A DNA stretch of 64,000 bases from JACVRW01 sp963728495 (GCA_963728495.1 CAVSKI010000009.1:364383-428382); one strand, 5' to 3'; positions 9,292 to 17,641 are shown, counted from the first letter of the stretch. The notes: a model not told the origin generated them from the letters alone. A program made the numbers and translations.

Positions 9292-10236
9292 CTAGGAGCG
9301 CTCGAGGTCCAGCAATCTCTGGCGTAACTCGGCGCCTCCGACGTACTCGGCCGGAGTCTCCAGTCCGCGCGTCACGCGATGGCAGGGGATCAGGATCGCC
9401 ACAGGATTGGCGCCGAGTGCGCGGCCGCGCTCTCCTGCATCCGCGGGCGTTTCGAGGACATCGTACGACGCCTGACGTGCGCGCGGGATGGCCATGACCG
9501 CATGGAGGGTCTCTCTTCCGGGGAGCGCACTCCAGTCGATCTCACACCCGTGCGGGGTGTTTCCGGCCAGGTAGTCGGAGATCGCAGCTTTCGCGTCCGC
9601 GATGTGCTGACGAGCGGCGCGGCTGCCCCGGCGGCGGCGGATCGCGTTGTCGAGCGCCCGGACATCGGCATGGTTGTCGAAGACCACCCGCACCAGCCCT
9701 TCCGCGGTCGCGGCGAGCCTCAGCGTTCCCACCGGCGTTTCAGCAGTGGCGGCCGCAAGGTCCTTCGGTAAGTCATCGGACGGTCGGTGACGGACTTGGG
9801 TCGCAGCGCTCCGCAGGCTCCGATCGTAGTTCCCACAGTCGGCACAAACCCCCTCCGCGGTGACCGCGACCTGGTCGACGAGGAAACCCTGGCCTATGAG
9901 GGCCTCGGTCGGGGGCGGGGAGAGCTCGACATCGAATGTCCGTAGGCACATCCGGCAGTAAAAATGCTGGTGCATATCGACGTTCGTCTCGTACCGGACG
10001 GGCTCAGGCCTGCCTCGGGCAACCAGGATCCCCGCCTCTGTGAGTTCGGCGAGCGTGGCGTAAACGGTGCCACGCCCCAGCTCGGGCACGACGGCCGCGG
10101 CTCGGGCATGCACCTCGTCGGCCGAAAGGTGCTCAGCGGATTCGTTGGAGAACGCGCCAAGGATCGCTCGCCGCTGAGGAGTTACACGCAGGCCGCGAGC
10201 CCGAAGAAGCTCGCCAAAGTCCTCTTCAGGCGTCAT
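9292..10236 (-). CDS. Fur-family regulator fused to methylated-DNA-cysteine methyltransferase
   Basis: A 314-aa fusion. Residues 1-140 are a Fur/PerR-type repressor: winged helix with RVTPQRRAIL and GRGTVYATL, a metal-site MHQHFYC (88-94) and structural-zinc pairs CRMC (94-97) and CADC (131-134). Residues 160-314 are an Ogt/MGMT DNA repair domain with IPCHRV (Cys285 is the alkyl acceptor), the upstream hinge Asn and Arg of GRALGAN, and the downstream EYVGG loop. Both halves keep their key residues. It would sense metal or peroxide and repair O6-alkylguanine. It diverges from a manganese catalase, a typical PerR target, so autoregulation and control of the catalase are likely. ATG start at 10236. 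Confidence 0.85.
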   Translation of the reverse strand: MTPEEDFGELLRARGLRVTPQRRAILGAFSNESAEHLSADEVHARAAAVVPELGRGTVYATLAELTEAGILVARGRPEPVRYETNVDMHQHFYCRMCLRTFDVELSPPPTEALIGQGFLVDQVAVTAEGVCADCGNYDRSLRSAATQVRHRPSDDLPKDLAAATAETPVGTLRLAATAEGLVRVVFDNHADVRALDNAIRRRRGSRAARQHIADAKAAISDYLAGNTPHGCEIDWSALPGRETLHAVMAIPRARQASYDVLETPADAGERGRALGANPVAILIPCHRVTRGLETPAEYVGGAELRQRLLDLERS

Positions 10237-10254
10237 TGCTCATGTTTAGCGCAA

Positions 10255-10293
10255 TAGGTGTCGGGCACCTAGTCCAGACGATGTCCTACCTAG
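10255..10293. promoter_or_regulatory. Candidate operator between Fur-MGMT and catalase genes
   Basis: The 67-nt divergent intergenic region holds an inverted repeat TAGGTG-TCGGG-CACCTA (10255-10271). A further copy of ACCTAG lies at 10288-10293, 21 bp (two helical turns) from the ACCTAG at 10267. The last copy overlaps the TAGGAG ribosome-binding site of the catalase. A divergently encoded Fur-family protein makes this a plausible operator, though it does not look like a classical A/T-rich Fur or PerR box. Confidence 0.35.
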
Positions 10294-10303
10294 GAGTGCT
10301 TGC

Positions 10304-11257
10304 ATGATCCAGCGTATCGATCGCCTACAAACCGAACTGCCGCCACCTTCTACTCCAGATCCCGCGGGCGCGGCCGTGGTCCAGGAGCTCTTGGGCGGCA
10401 AGTTCGGCGAGATGTCGACCTTCATGAACTACACGTTCCAGTCATTCAACTTCCGCGCCCGTCAGGAAGCCCGGCCATTCTTCGACTTGGTTGCGAACAT
10501 CGCGGGCGAGGAATTCGGCCACATCGAATTGGTCGCGACCACGATCAACACGATGCTCACAGGCGCCGGCGAGAAGAACGGGCTGCCTGACCCGGGGAGC
10601 GTCCTCAACCCACAGCAGTTCATCGCGGGTGGCGCGGCCACCCTCGTCCAGGATTCCAACGGGAAGCCTTGGAACGGCGACTACGTTACCTCGACGGGTG
10701 ACCTCGTCGAAGATCTCACCCATAACTTCTTCCTTGAGACCGGCGCGCGCAACAACAAGCTCAAGGTCTACGAGATGGTCGATCACCCTGCGGCTCGGGC
10801 GCTGACCGGCTATCTGCTGGTCCGCGGCGGTGTGCATCAGGTCGCATACGCGCGCGCGGTGGAGCACTTGACGGGAGCGGAGCTTATGAAGCTCTTCCCG
10901 TCGCCGCGGATCCCGACCGACAAGATCCCCGAGTGCCAGCCGCATATCCAGAAGGGCGAGCACACCAAGCTCTACCGCTTCTCGCCGAGCGACTACCTCG
11001 AGATCGCGGCCGTGTTCAACGGTCCTCATCCCGAGACCGGTGAAGATCTCGTGGTGGTCGACGACATGCCCGACGGCGTGGCGCCGTTCGACCTGCCCGC
11101 GCAGGAGGGGGTCTTCGCGCCGGACTATGCGCCGGAGGAGATCGCGGAGATCGCCCGCAAGCTGCGCCAATCGGCAGGCTTGCCGGACGAGCCGACTGGG
11201 GTCGTTGCAAACGACACCAAAGGGGTCGTCGACAAGGTCAAGGAAGCCGTCTCGTAG
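10304..11257 (+). CDS. Manganese catalase
   Basis: A 317-aa non-haem, dimanganese catalase that converts hydrogen peroxide to water and oxygen. The ferritin-like four-helix core carries the expected metal-ligand signatures: GKFGEMSTFMNYT (first Glu), AGEEFGHIE (Glu and His), DLVEDLTHNFFLETGARNNK (Glu) and RGGVHQVAYA (His). Length and C-terminal extension fit family members. ATG with TAGGAG eight nucleotides upstream. The adjacent divergent Fur-family regulator suggests peroxide-responsive control. A small helical gene follows after 3 nt. Confidence 0.9.
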   Translation: MIQRIDRLQTELPPPSTPDPAGAAVVQELLGGKFGEMSTFMNYTFQSFNFRARQEARPFFDLVANIAGEEFGHIELVATTINTMLTGAGEKNGLPDPGSVLNPQQFIAGGAATLVQDSNGKPWNGDYVTSTGDLVEDLTHNFFLETGARNNKLKVYEMVDHPAARALTGYLLVRGGVHQVAYARAVEHLTGAELMKLFPSPRIPTDKIPECQPHIQKGEHTKLYRFSPSDYLEIAAVFNGPHPETGEDLVVVDDMPDGVAPFDLPAQEGVFAPDYAPEEIAEIARKLRQSAGLPDEPTGVVANDTKGVVDKVKEAVS

Positions 11258-11260
11258 CCG

Positions 11261-11755
11261 ATGGCGGCGCTCACCAAACTAGAGAGCAAGCTTGCCGAGG
11301 TGCTGGGGCTGGCCATGGCGGCCCAGGATGCCGTGCGGGAGGTGCGCGGAATGCTTGGTTCCGAGCATGAGGCGCTGGCCAAGAAGCTTGCGCAGGCCCG
11401 CGACGAGGCACGCGAGACCCAGGTCCGGTGCACCGACCTGGCATCCGGGTTCGAGGGAAAGAAGACGGCCATCCTGGCGAAGGCTCGGGAGGTAAAGCAG
11501 GAGGCCGCCGAGATGCGTGAGGCCTACCTCGGCGACGAGACGGATCCGCTCGACGGGTTCGAGTTCTTGACGATGGCCGAGGCGGGGGAGGTCGGCCACT
11601 GGTCGATTGTCGCCAAGCTCAACGAGCGTGCGGAGAATGCCGACCTGCGCAAGCTCGCCGATTGGGCCCTGCCCATTCAGCAACGCCACTTCCAAGAGGT
11701 CCTCGACGGCTCGCTAAAGCTCGCGGCCGCCGAGGACCCCGACGAGGAGGCCTAG
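11261..11755 (+). CDS. Small helical protein, possibly ferritin-like
   Basis: A 164-aa, charged, largely alpha-helical protein with a heptad-like N-terminal half. The middle contains ESKLAEVL, SEHEALAKKL and a C-terminal EVGHWSIVAKLNERA plus QQRHFQEVL, placing Glu and His residues on helices as in ferritin-like bundles. I do not recognise a named family. It starts 3 nt after the manganese catalase stop and is probably cotranscribed, so a role in peroxide or metal handling is an inference from position. ATG start. Confidence 0.65.
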   Translation: MAALTKLESKLAEVLGLAMAAQDAVREVRGMLGSEHEALAKKLAQARDEARETQVRCTDLASGFEGKKTAILAKAREVKQEAAEMREAYLGDETDPLDGFEFLTMAEAGEVGHWSIVAKLNERAENADLRKLADWALPIQQRHFQEVLDGSLKLAAAEDPDEEA

Positions 11756-11808
11756 CGTCAGCGCCCAACCGTCGGCGGAGGCCCGATGCTCGACCCAGTC
11801 GTGATGAT

Positions 11809-12327
11809 ATGACGGCGGCCCGGCCGCCCAAGGCGCCGGCGTTCCTGATGGGTCTCGGACTTGGTGGCTTCGTCGATGGGATCGTCTTTCACCAGATCCT
11901 TCAGTGGCACCACATACTCACCGGCACCGATGCCAACCCCAGCGATACGGTGCCAGGACTCGAGTCGAACACCCTGGCGGACGGGTTCTTTCACCTCGCG
12001 ACCTGGCTCATCGTCGTGGCGGCGCTGGGTCTGACCGTTCGAGCGTGGCAGAGGCGAAAGTTGGCGCCACCGTGGCGCACTCACGTCGGGATGGTGCTCG
12101 CCGGCTGGGGCGTCTTCGACGTCGTCGAGGGCGTGATCGACCACCAGCTGCTCGGCATCCACCACGTGCGGGACGATCTCGGCGCCCCGATCGGCTGGGA
12201 CATCGGCTTTCTTGTCTTCGGCGCTCTCCTGATCGCTGTGGGGGCGGCGCTCGCCCACTCGGCCCAACGCAAGACTCACGACACGCATGGGTCGACGCAC
12301 CGCGAATCCAGCGCTTTCATGGGCTGA
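11809..12327 (+). CDS. DUF2243 membrane protein
   Basis: A 172-aa integral-membrane protein of the DUF2243 family with four predicted helices. Characteristic His-rich segments FVDGIVFHQILQWHH and DVVEGVIDHQLLGIHHV are present, and paired His residues hint at metal binding within the membrane. Function unknown. ATG 11809 is chosen because it begins just before the conserved MGLGLGGFVDG segment; extending upstream would run into the preceding gene. It may be the last gene of the catalase group. The 235-nt stretch after it holds nothing I recognise. Confidence 0.75.
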   Translation: MTAARPPKAPAFLMGLGLGGFVDGIVFHQILQWHHILTGTDANPSDTVPGLESNTLADGFFHLATWLIVVAALGLTVRAWQRRKLAPPWRTHVGMVLAGWGVFDVVEGVIDHQLLGIHHVRDDLGAPIGWDIGFLVFGALLIAVGAALAHSAQRKTHDTHGSTHRESSAFMG

Positions 12328-12562
12328 CCCGGGGTGTTGAGTCGTACGGGTTGGTGGTGAGGGTGGGTTCGTTGGCTCGGCGGGCACTCGGAGGTTCTAA
12401 GCTCGGTCGACGCCTGCGGACGCTCCGCCTCCTCCAGCTTGTACTCGTCGTGTCGCCGGAGGACGAATCGCCCCTCGTCGCGCCCCGTCGGTGCCCGGTC
12501 GGGGGGACTCCCCGCTGGGGCGCATCGAGTCGGTGACGGACAGTTCGTCCTCGAGCAGTGGC

Positions 12563-15268
12563 TTAGCTGGCCGCGGCGCGTTGACTACTGGACGCACCGC
12601 CGTTGAGGGCGGACCCCTCACGCTCCGGCCAGTAGTGGATGACTGCCGTCGCCGAGCGCTCGCGCTCGGCCAGCAGCTCCAGGAAGGCATCCACGCACCT
12701 GGGATCGAGCTGCGCGCCCGCTACGCGCAGAAGCTCCGCGCAGGCGACGCTACATGGCAGGGCCAGCCGGTAGGGGCGGTCCTCGATCATGGCGTGGTAG
12801 GAGTCGCAGACGGCGATGATGCGGGCGCCGAGCGGGATATCTTCGCCCGCAAGTCCGTCCGGATAGCCGCCTCCGTCCCAGCGCTCGTGGCTCGAGCGCA
12901 CGAGCGGCCGCACGGCGGCAAGCGAGGCGATTGGCCGCAGGATCCCCTCGCCGATCTCCGTGTGCCGCCGCATGATCGCCCACTCCTCCTCGGTGAGGGG
13001 ACCGGGCTTATTGAGGATCGATTCCGGAACCTTGATCTTGCCGATGTCGTGCAGCAGCGCGCCCAGCTCGACGGCCTTCACCTCGTCGGGCGGGCAGTCG
13101 AGACGCTCCGCGGTGGCCATCGCAAGCTCGGCGATCGCGTTCGTGTGGCGGCTCGTCGCCGGGTCCTTGGCCTCCAGCGCGGTGGCGAGTGACCCGAGGG
13201 TGTCGCGGTACACGCGCTCGACGTCGCGCGCCATCCTCAGGCGCGCGATCGTCATGCCGGCCTGACCGGTGACGAGCTGCGCGAGACTCACGTCGGCGTC
13301 GGCGAAGCGGCGCGGCATGACGTCATAGATCTCGACCAGGCCCCAAACCTCCTCGCCGGCGACGAGAGGCAGCATGAGCAGCGACTGCATCCCGATCTCG
13401 CGCAGGAACTCCCTTGCGGCCGGGTCTTCGGCGGCGTCGTCGACCGTGCAGCTGTAGGGCTCCCGCCGGGTGAGGACCGCCTCCGCCTGCGGGTGGTCGC
13501 TGACGTCGTAGGGCTCCTCGGTGTCGAGGTCGTAGGGCTCGTGGGCGAAGCTCGCGTGATCGCGCACTTCAAGCCCGTCGAGGCGCGAGACGGTGCAGCC
13601 GGTGCCCCCCAGGAGAAGCGTCAGCCGGTAGGCCAGGCTCGACAGCAGGCGGGCCGCGTTCCCCTCGCCCGCCAGCGCGTCGACAGCGGCGCTGACTTCG
13701 GCGAGCTCGCGAAAGAGCTGGGAGCGGATGGCCGGGTTGCGCATGCTGACGTAGAGGTCGTCGCGTGCCACCTGCGTGTTGGCGCGCCCGCTGGCGCCCT
13801 GGGTGTTCTCGCCGTAGATGATGCAGCGGCGCTTGCCGGCGCGTTTGGCCGCGTACATGGCGAGATCGGCCTTGTGCACGAGCTCGTCGCGCGACTGGGC
13901 ATGGGTGGGGAAGGTCGCCACGCCACCCGAGAGGCTCGGCAGCCTCTGGTCGCTGCGGCGCTCGATCGTGAGATGCTCCTCAAGGCGCTCGAGCACGGCG
14001 AGCGCCTGCGGCGGCCCGGCGCCGGGCAGCAGCACAGCGAACTCCTCGCCGCCGACCCGGAAGAGCCCGTCCTCCCGCCGCAGGTAGCCCTGTCCCCGGC
14101 GGGCGACGTGCTGGAGCACCCGGTCTCCCTCCAAATGGCCGAAGCTGTCATTGATGAGCTTGAAGTCGTCGAGGTCGAAGACCGCCAGCGATACCGAGGC
14201 CCGCGTCTCGACCGCCCGCCTGAGCGAGTCCTGGAGCGCACGCTGGAAGGCGCGGTGGTTGCCGAGCCCCGTGAGCGGGTCGGTCATCGCGGCCTTGCGT
14301 TCTCCCTCCAGGACGGCCACGGCGTCCAGGGAGGCCGCCGTGTGAACGGCCAGCAGGGTCGTCACCTCCCCCTCGTGGCGGCCGGGCTCGGCGAGCCGCC
14401 GGCACGCCGCGCCCACCACCAGGCCGATCTGCTCGCCACGGACGCGCAGGGGGATCCACACGATCGTCTGCCGCGGGTCCTCGCACCCACCTGGCGGTCG
14501 GACAACGGCAGGATCCAGGACGTTGTAGGTGGCCTGCGTCTCGACCATCCCGGCCAGGCGCGCCAGGTACTCCGCATCCACGGCCTCGAGCGCCGAGTCC
14601 GGCTTGCGCCAGAACCCGGTCAGGCGAAGCTTGCCGTGCTCATCCAGCAGCATTAGCTGCGCCGAGTCGAGCTCGAGCTGGCGGCCCAGCGAGCGGGCCG
14701 CCAGCTCAGCGATCGATCTCGTGTCCCGCAGCGAGCTGAAGTGGACTAGCAGAGGCGCCAGGCTCGACAGCGAGGGAGCGCCGTCGCTGAGTCGGGCGAC
14801 GACGCGATCGCCGGTCGCGGCAGCTAGGCGGGTGAGCGGCTCGACGCACGCCGGAGTCAGCGCGCGCTCCACGCTCTCGATGTTCAGCACGCCGAGTGCC
14901 GGCGGCCCTCCGCCGAAGGGGATGGCGATCTCCGAACGGATGCCGGGGATGGCCGACAGGTAGGCGGAGTCCGCTTCGACGTCGGGGAGGAACTGCAGCT
15001 CGCCGCTGCTCACCGCCCGCGCCATCACGCCCTCGTCGAGTCGCTGGCCGTCGAAGACGCGGTCGTAGCCGCGCTGGGCGAGGATCCAGAGGCGATCGTG
15101 CTCGAGCACCACAACGCTCGTCACCAGCAGCTCCGGGCCGACGTGCATGCGCAGCGCGTCGAGCGCAGCGGCGACCGCCTCGTCGTGGTCGACGCAGGCA
15201 TCGAGGGCGGCGCGCGCCACCTCGCAGCCGGCCACCATCGTGCGCGCGTCGAGCGCGGATGCGGTCAT
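12563..15268 (-). CDS. GAF-GGDEF-GAF-HD-GYP cyclic-di-GMP turnover protein
   Basis: A 901-aa cytoplasmic protein. Order: two GAF-like sensory domains (about 10-155 and 175-315), a GGDEF diguanylate cyclase domain (about 325-480), a third GAF domain (about 530-690) and a C-terminal HD-GYP phosphodiesterase (about 700-880). The cyclase active site is GGEEF at 406-410 and an RxxD inhibitory site (RRED, 397-400) lies exactly five residues before it. The HD-GYP part keeps HDIGKIKVP and HERWDGGGYPDGL. Both activities look intact, so the protein could both make and break c-di-GMP under GAF control. No transmembrane helix. ATG 15268. It stands alone, with a repeat-bearing gap upstream. Confidence 0.9.
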   Translation of the reverse strand: MTASALDARTMVAGCEVARAALDACVDHDEAVAAALDALRMHVGPELLVTSVVVLEHDRLWILAQRGYDRVFDGQRLDEGVMARAVSSGELQFLPDVEADSAYLSAIPGIRSEIAIPFGGGPPALGVLNIESVERALTPACVEPLTRLAAATGDRVVARLSDGAPSLSSLAPLLVHFSSLRDTRSIAELAARSLGRQLELDSAQLMLLDEHGKLRLTGFWRKPDSALEAVDAEYLARLAGMVETQATYNVLDPAVVRPPGGCEDPRQTIVWIPLRVRGEQIGLVVGAACRRLAEPGRHEGEVTTLLAVHTAASLDAVAVLEGERKAAMTDPLTGLGNHRAFQRALQDSLRRAVETRASVSLAVFDLDDFKLINDSFGHLEGDRVLQHVARRGQGYLRREDGLFRVGGEEFAVLLPGAGPPQALAVLERLEEHLTIERRSDQRLPSLSGGVATFPTHAQSRDELVHKADLAMYAAKRAGKRRCIIYGENTQGASGRANTQVARDDLYVSMRNPAIRSQLFRELAEVSAAVDALAGEGNAARLLSSLAYRLTLLLGGTGCTVSRLDGLEVRDHASFAHEPYDLDTEEPYDVSDHPQAEAVLTRREPYSCTVDDAAEDPAAREFLREIGMQSLLMLPLVAGEEVWGLVEIYDVMPRRFADADVSLAQLVTGQAGMTIARLRMARDVERVYRDTLGSLATALEAKDPATSRHTNAIAELAMATAERLDCPPDEVKAVELGALLHDIGKIKVPESILNKPGPLTEEEWAIMRRHTEIGEGILRPIASLAAVRPLVRSSHERWDGGGYPDGLAGEDIPLGARIIAVCDSYHAMIEDRPYRLALPCSVACAELLRVAGAQLDPRCVDAFLELLAERERSATAVIHYWPEREGSALNGGASSSQRAAAS

Positions 15269-15440
15269 CCTGACCCTTTATCGTCGTGAGCGGACGGTCG
15301 CTTTAGTAGTCCTCCGAGGGGTGGAACGCCAATCCCACCCCTTATCTGCTTTCCACTGTGGAGCCGCACTCGCGATCCCGCACATCTCCACCGGGAGAGA
15401 AAGCGTCTCCCAACTCGGCGAGCCCACGCGATATTGCTCT

Positions 15441-15458
15441 CTCGTCGATGTCGACGAG
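15441..15458. repeat. Perfect palindrome CTCGTCGA-TG-TCGACGAG
   Basis: Two 8-bp arms around a 2-bp centre, 173 bp upstream of the cyclic-di-GMP gene start. The size and symmetry fit a dimeric repressor operator; too short and U-poor for a terminator. Confidence 0.4.
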
Positions 15459-15468
15459 CAAGGCTGTT

Positions 15469-15485
15469 AGCACTCTGGAAGACTC
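15469..15485 (+). repeat. 17-bp direct repeat, copy 1
   Basis: AGCACTCTGGAAGACTC occurs identically here and at 15951-15967. This copy abuts the left end of dispersed repeat A. Flanking bases differ at the two sites. Confidence 0.6.
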
Positions 15486-15636
15486 GCCCTGACCCTTTGG
15501 GAAGTGGCGCCGGGGCGGTTCTCACCAAGTGGGATCGGCTTGGCGACGGATGGGGCCCCACCCTCGCCACACCCGACGAAAGGCAATGCCTGCAGACTGC
15601 ACGAATTGGTCGGTGACGTACTAAACCCGCTCCGAG
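15485..15636 (+). repeat. Dispersed repeat, copy A (about 152 bp)
   Basis: This segment matches 32849-33003 over its whole length with few substitutions and small indels. Shared blocks include CGCCCTGACCCTTTGGGAAG, CACCAAGTGGGATCGGCT, CCACACCCGACGAAAGGCAA, TGCAGACTG, CACGAATTGG, GTGACGTACTA and GCTCCGAG. Both copies are intergenic and in the same orientation. It could be a non-autonomous element or a remnant of an older coding sequence. Confidence 0.75.
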
Positions 15637-15684
15637 CGACACGAGAGCCGCGAAGGCGGCCAAGGTGATCAGAGCCACCTCCAC

Positions 15685-15870
15685 TCATACACCCCAGTTC
15701 GCGTGGTGCTCGAGCTCGCTCAGCATCATGTGAACCTCTAGGTCGGCTACCTCGCGGTCACGCTCGTAGAACGGCGGGCGAAGCAGCCCGCCCGCACGGC
15801 CGTAGTTCACTGTCGGGTCGTCCCAGACGCGCACCCACTTCGGGAGTGTGCGGGGGTCGGCTTCGCCCAT
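15685..15870 (-). CDS. Possible small protein, unrecognised
   Basis: A 61-aa frame starting at ATG 15870, MGEADPRTLPKWVRVWDD at the N-terminus and a C-terminus rich in Glu and His. Codons are G/C-ending like the surrounding genes, which supports coding, but the ribosome-binding site is weak (CAAGG) and no family is recognised. It lies in the repeat-bearing gap between the cyclic-di-GMP gene and the bicupin, so it may be a remnant of a larger gene. The absence of a signal peptide or membrane segment suggests a soluble product. Confidence 0.35.
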   Translation of the reverse strand: MGEADPRTLPKWVRVWDDPTVNYGRAGGLLRPPFYERDREVADLEVHMMLSELEHHANWGV

Positions 15871-15950
15871 ACCTTGTTTTTCGGCCAAAGAGGCACAGCC
15901 TTGATGCCTTCCAGCGCTCGGTATGCGCTTCGCACAGGAGCAGGGCCGCG

Positions 15951-15967
15951 AGCACTCTGGAAGACTC
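15951..15967 (+). repeat. 17-bp direct repeat, copy 2
   Basis: Second identical copy of AGCACTCTGGAAGACTC, ending 6 nt before the proposed GTG start of the bicupin gene. Confidence 0.6.
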
Positions 15968-15973
15968 CCCGTC

Positions 15974-16834
15974 GTGTCCGGGGACGGCCAGGCGGCGCGC
16001 CGCCCATATTCGCCCTCTCCCCGCCCGACCTTCGAGGGGCCGGCGCTGATTGCCGCCCGGACGGTGACCAGGCACGTCTGGGGCGACGAGGAGTCGGGGG
16101 AGGTAGCGGATTGGATCTTCGCCTCGACCGACCGGATTCACTGCTTGGTCTTCGGTCTGGCGCCGGGAGGCTCGTTCACGCACTCGCCGGAGTACCGGAC
16201 GATCTTCGGCGCCGACGAGGTGCTGACCGTCCTGAGCGGCACGCTCGTGCTGGCGAATCCAGCGACCGGTGAGGTGCAGAGGGTCGACACCGGCCAGAGC
16301 GTCACTTTTGGTCCCGGCACATGGCACCACGCGTTCGCCCACGGCGGCGAGGCCCTGCGGGTCTTGGAGTTTCTCGCGCCACCGCCCTCTGCGGGCAGCA
16401 CCGGCGCCTATGCGCGGACCCGCGACTATCTCGAGCGCTCCTCCTACGCCGACGACGATGTGCTGGGCACCTGGCCGCAGGTTCGTCGCCAGCCCTCGAC
16501 GTTGTCCATGGTGCGCGACGAGAGCATCGTCTGGCGCCGCGATCTCGGCGTGCTGACCGGTGTCCTCTCCAGCACAAACCAGCTCACGGCGATGCGGTTG
16601 GAGATCAATCCGGGTGAGGTCTCGCAGGTTCACACTCACACGGGCGATGAGGTGGTTTACGTGATCGAGGGCGAGCTGCATGTGAGGGCCTGGGTCGGTG
16701 AAAAGGGTTCGGTGTTCGAGCTCGGTCCCGGCGACGCTTGCTACCTGCCCGAAGGGGCCGCTCATCTCTACGCGAACTACGGGAGCGCGATGACCCGCGC
16801 GGTGAAGGGCGTGGCGCCCAGCTATCTGCCCTGA
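15974..16834 (+). CDS. Bicupin protein
   Basis: A 286-aa protein with two cupin beta-barrels. The first (about 50-140) carries the acidic/His cupin motifs HSPEYRTIF, ADEVLTVLSGTL and PGTWHHAF; the second (about 190-280) has HTHTGDEVVYVIEGEL and PEGAAHLYANYG with the classical metal-binding His residues. It may be a sugar isomerase, dioxygenase or binding protein; the substrate is not visible. GTG 15974 is a compromise start; a frame open further upstream crosses the 17-bp repeat. Its TGA overlaps the ATG of the following ROK gene by one base, indicating coupled translation at the edge of the catabolic island. Confidence 0.75.
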   Translation: MSGDGQAARRPYSPSPRPTFEGPALIAARTVTRHVWGDEESGEVADWIFASTDRIHCLVFGLAPGGSFTHSPEYRTIFGADEVLTVLSGTLVLANPATGEVQRVDTGQSVTFGPGTWHHAFAHGGEALRVLEFLAPPPSAGSTGAYARTRDYLERSSYADDDVLGTWPQVRRQPSTLSMVRDESIVWRRDLGVLTGVLSSTNQLTAMRLEINPGEVSQVHTHTGDEVVYVIEGELHVRAWVGEKGSVFELGPGDACYLPEGAAHLYANYGSAMTRAVKGVAPSYLP

Positions 16835-17631
16835 TGCTGTGCATCGGGATCGACGTCGGCGCCACCAAGGTGGCGGCCGGCTTGGTCGACACGGTGAGCG
16901 GAGAGGTTCTGGACCGGCGGCGCATGGACACCGCCCGCAACGGCCTCACGGTGCTGCGTGACTGCGTTGGCTTGGCGGACGAGCTTCACCGCCCCGGGGT
17001 CGAGGCGCTCGGTGTGGCTCTATGCGAGCTCGTGCGCCCGGAGGGAACGATCGCGAGCGCAGTGACGGTTGACTGGGTCGCAGTGGATGTGGCCGCCGCC
17101 TTCGCGCATCTAGCGCCGGCCGTCGTCGAGTCGGACGTGCGCGCCGCGGCGCTCGCCGAAGCTCGCTTCGGCGCCGGAAGAGGACAGGCTTCGATGCTGT
17201 ACGTGAACGTCGGCAGTGGGGTCAGCCACGCGATGGTCGTCGACGGCCGGCCGCTGGTGGGAGCACGCGGTAACGCGATCATCACCGGGGCGCCTCCGGT
17301 CGAGGAATGGTCGAGCGGCCTGGCCCTCGCGCGCACCGCGGGAGTGAGCACCGCCGAGGAGGCGCTTCGCGATGCCAGGCACGCCGAGGTCGTGGCCGAA
17401 GCCGCCTCGCGACTCGGGCAGACGCTGGCGGTCCTGGTGAATGCCCTCGACCCCGCGCTTGTAGTGCTGGCCGGCGGCCTGGGCTCGGTGGCGAGCTACT
17501 GCGAGATGGTGGCCGAGGCCGCACGCGCTCTCATCTACGCGCCGGAGACCCGAGCCCTCGACATCGTGCCCGCCGCCACGGGCCCCGATGGTGGGCTCAT
17601 CGGCGCGGCGCTGGCCGCGGCGCGGGACTGA
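16834..17631 (+). CDS. ROK-family sugar kinase-like protein
   Basis: A 265-aa member of the ROK (repressor/ORF/kinase) actin-like ATPase group. The phosphate-binding loop GIDVGATKVAAGLVD is at the N-terminus, the catalytic-Asp region is ESDVRAAALAEARFGAGRG, followed by NVGSGVSHAMVVDGRP and the adenosine motif VVLAGGLGS. It has no N-terminal DNA-binding domain, so it is more likely a kinase than a repressor. The usual ROK zinc motif (CxCGxxGC) is not present, which is unusual and could mean altered function. It is coupled to the bicupin and converges on the E1 genes. Confidence 0.75.
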   Translation: MLCIGIDVGATKVAAGLVDTVSGEVLDRRRMDTARNGLTVLRDCVGLADELHRPGVEALGVALCELVRPEGTIASAVTVDWVAVDVAAAFAHLAPAVVESDVRAAALAEARFGAGRGQASMLYVNVGSGVSHAMVVDGRPLVGARGNAIITGAPPVEEWSSGLALARTAGVSTAEEALRDARHAEVVAEAASRLGQTLAVLVNALDPALVVLAGGLGSVASYCEMVAEAARALIYAPETRALDIVPAATGPDGGLIGAALAAARD

Positions 17632-17641
17632 CCGGCCGCGG

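Larger units (their letters stand above)
15269..15684. other. Non-coding gap carrying repeats
   Basis: About 416 nt without a convincing gene. It contains a perfect 8-bp-arm palindrome (15441-15458), one copy of a 17-bp repeat (15469-15485) and copy A of a roughly 150-bp dispersed repeat (15485-15636). The open frames here are short and, on the minus strand, copy the same repeat frame found at 32849. The remainder shows nothing recognisable. Confidence 0.5.
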
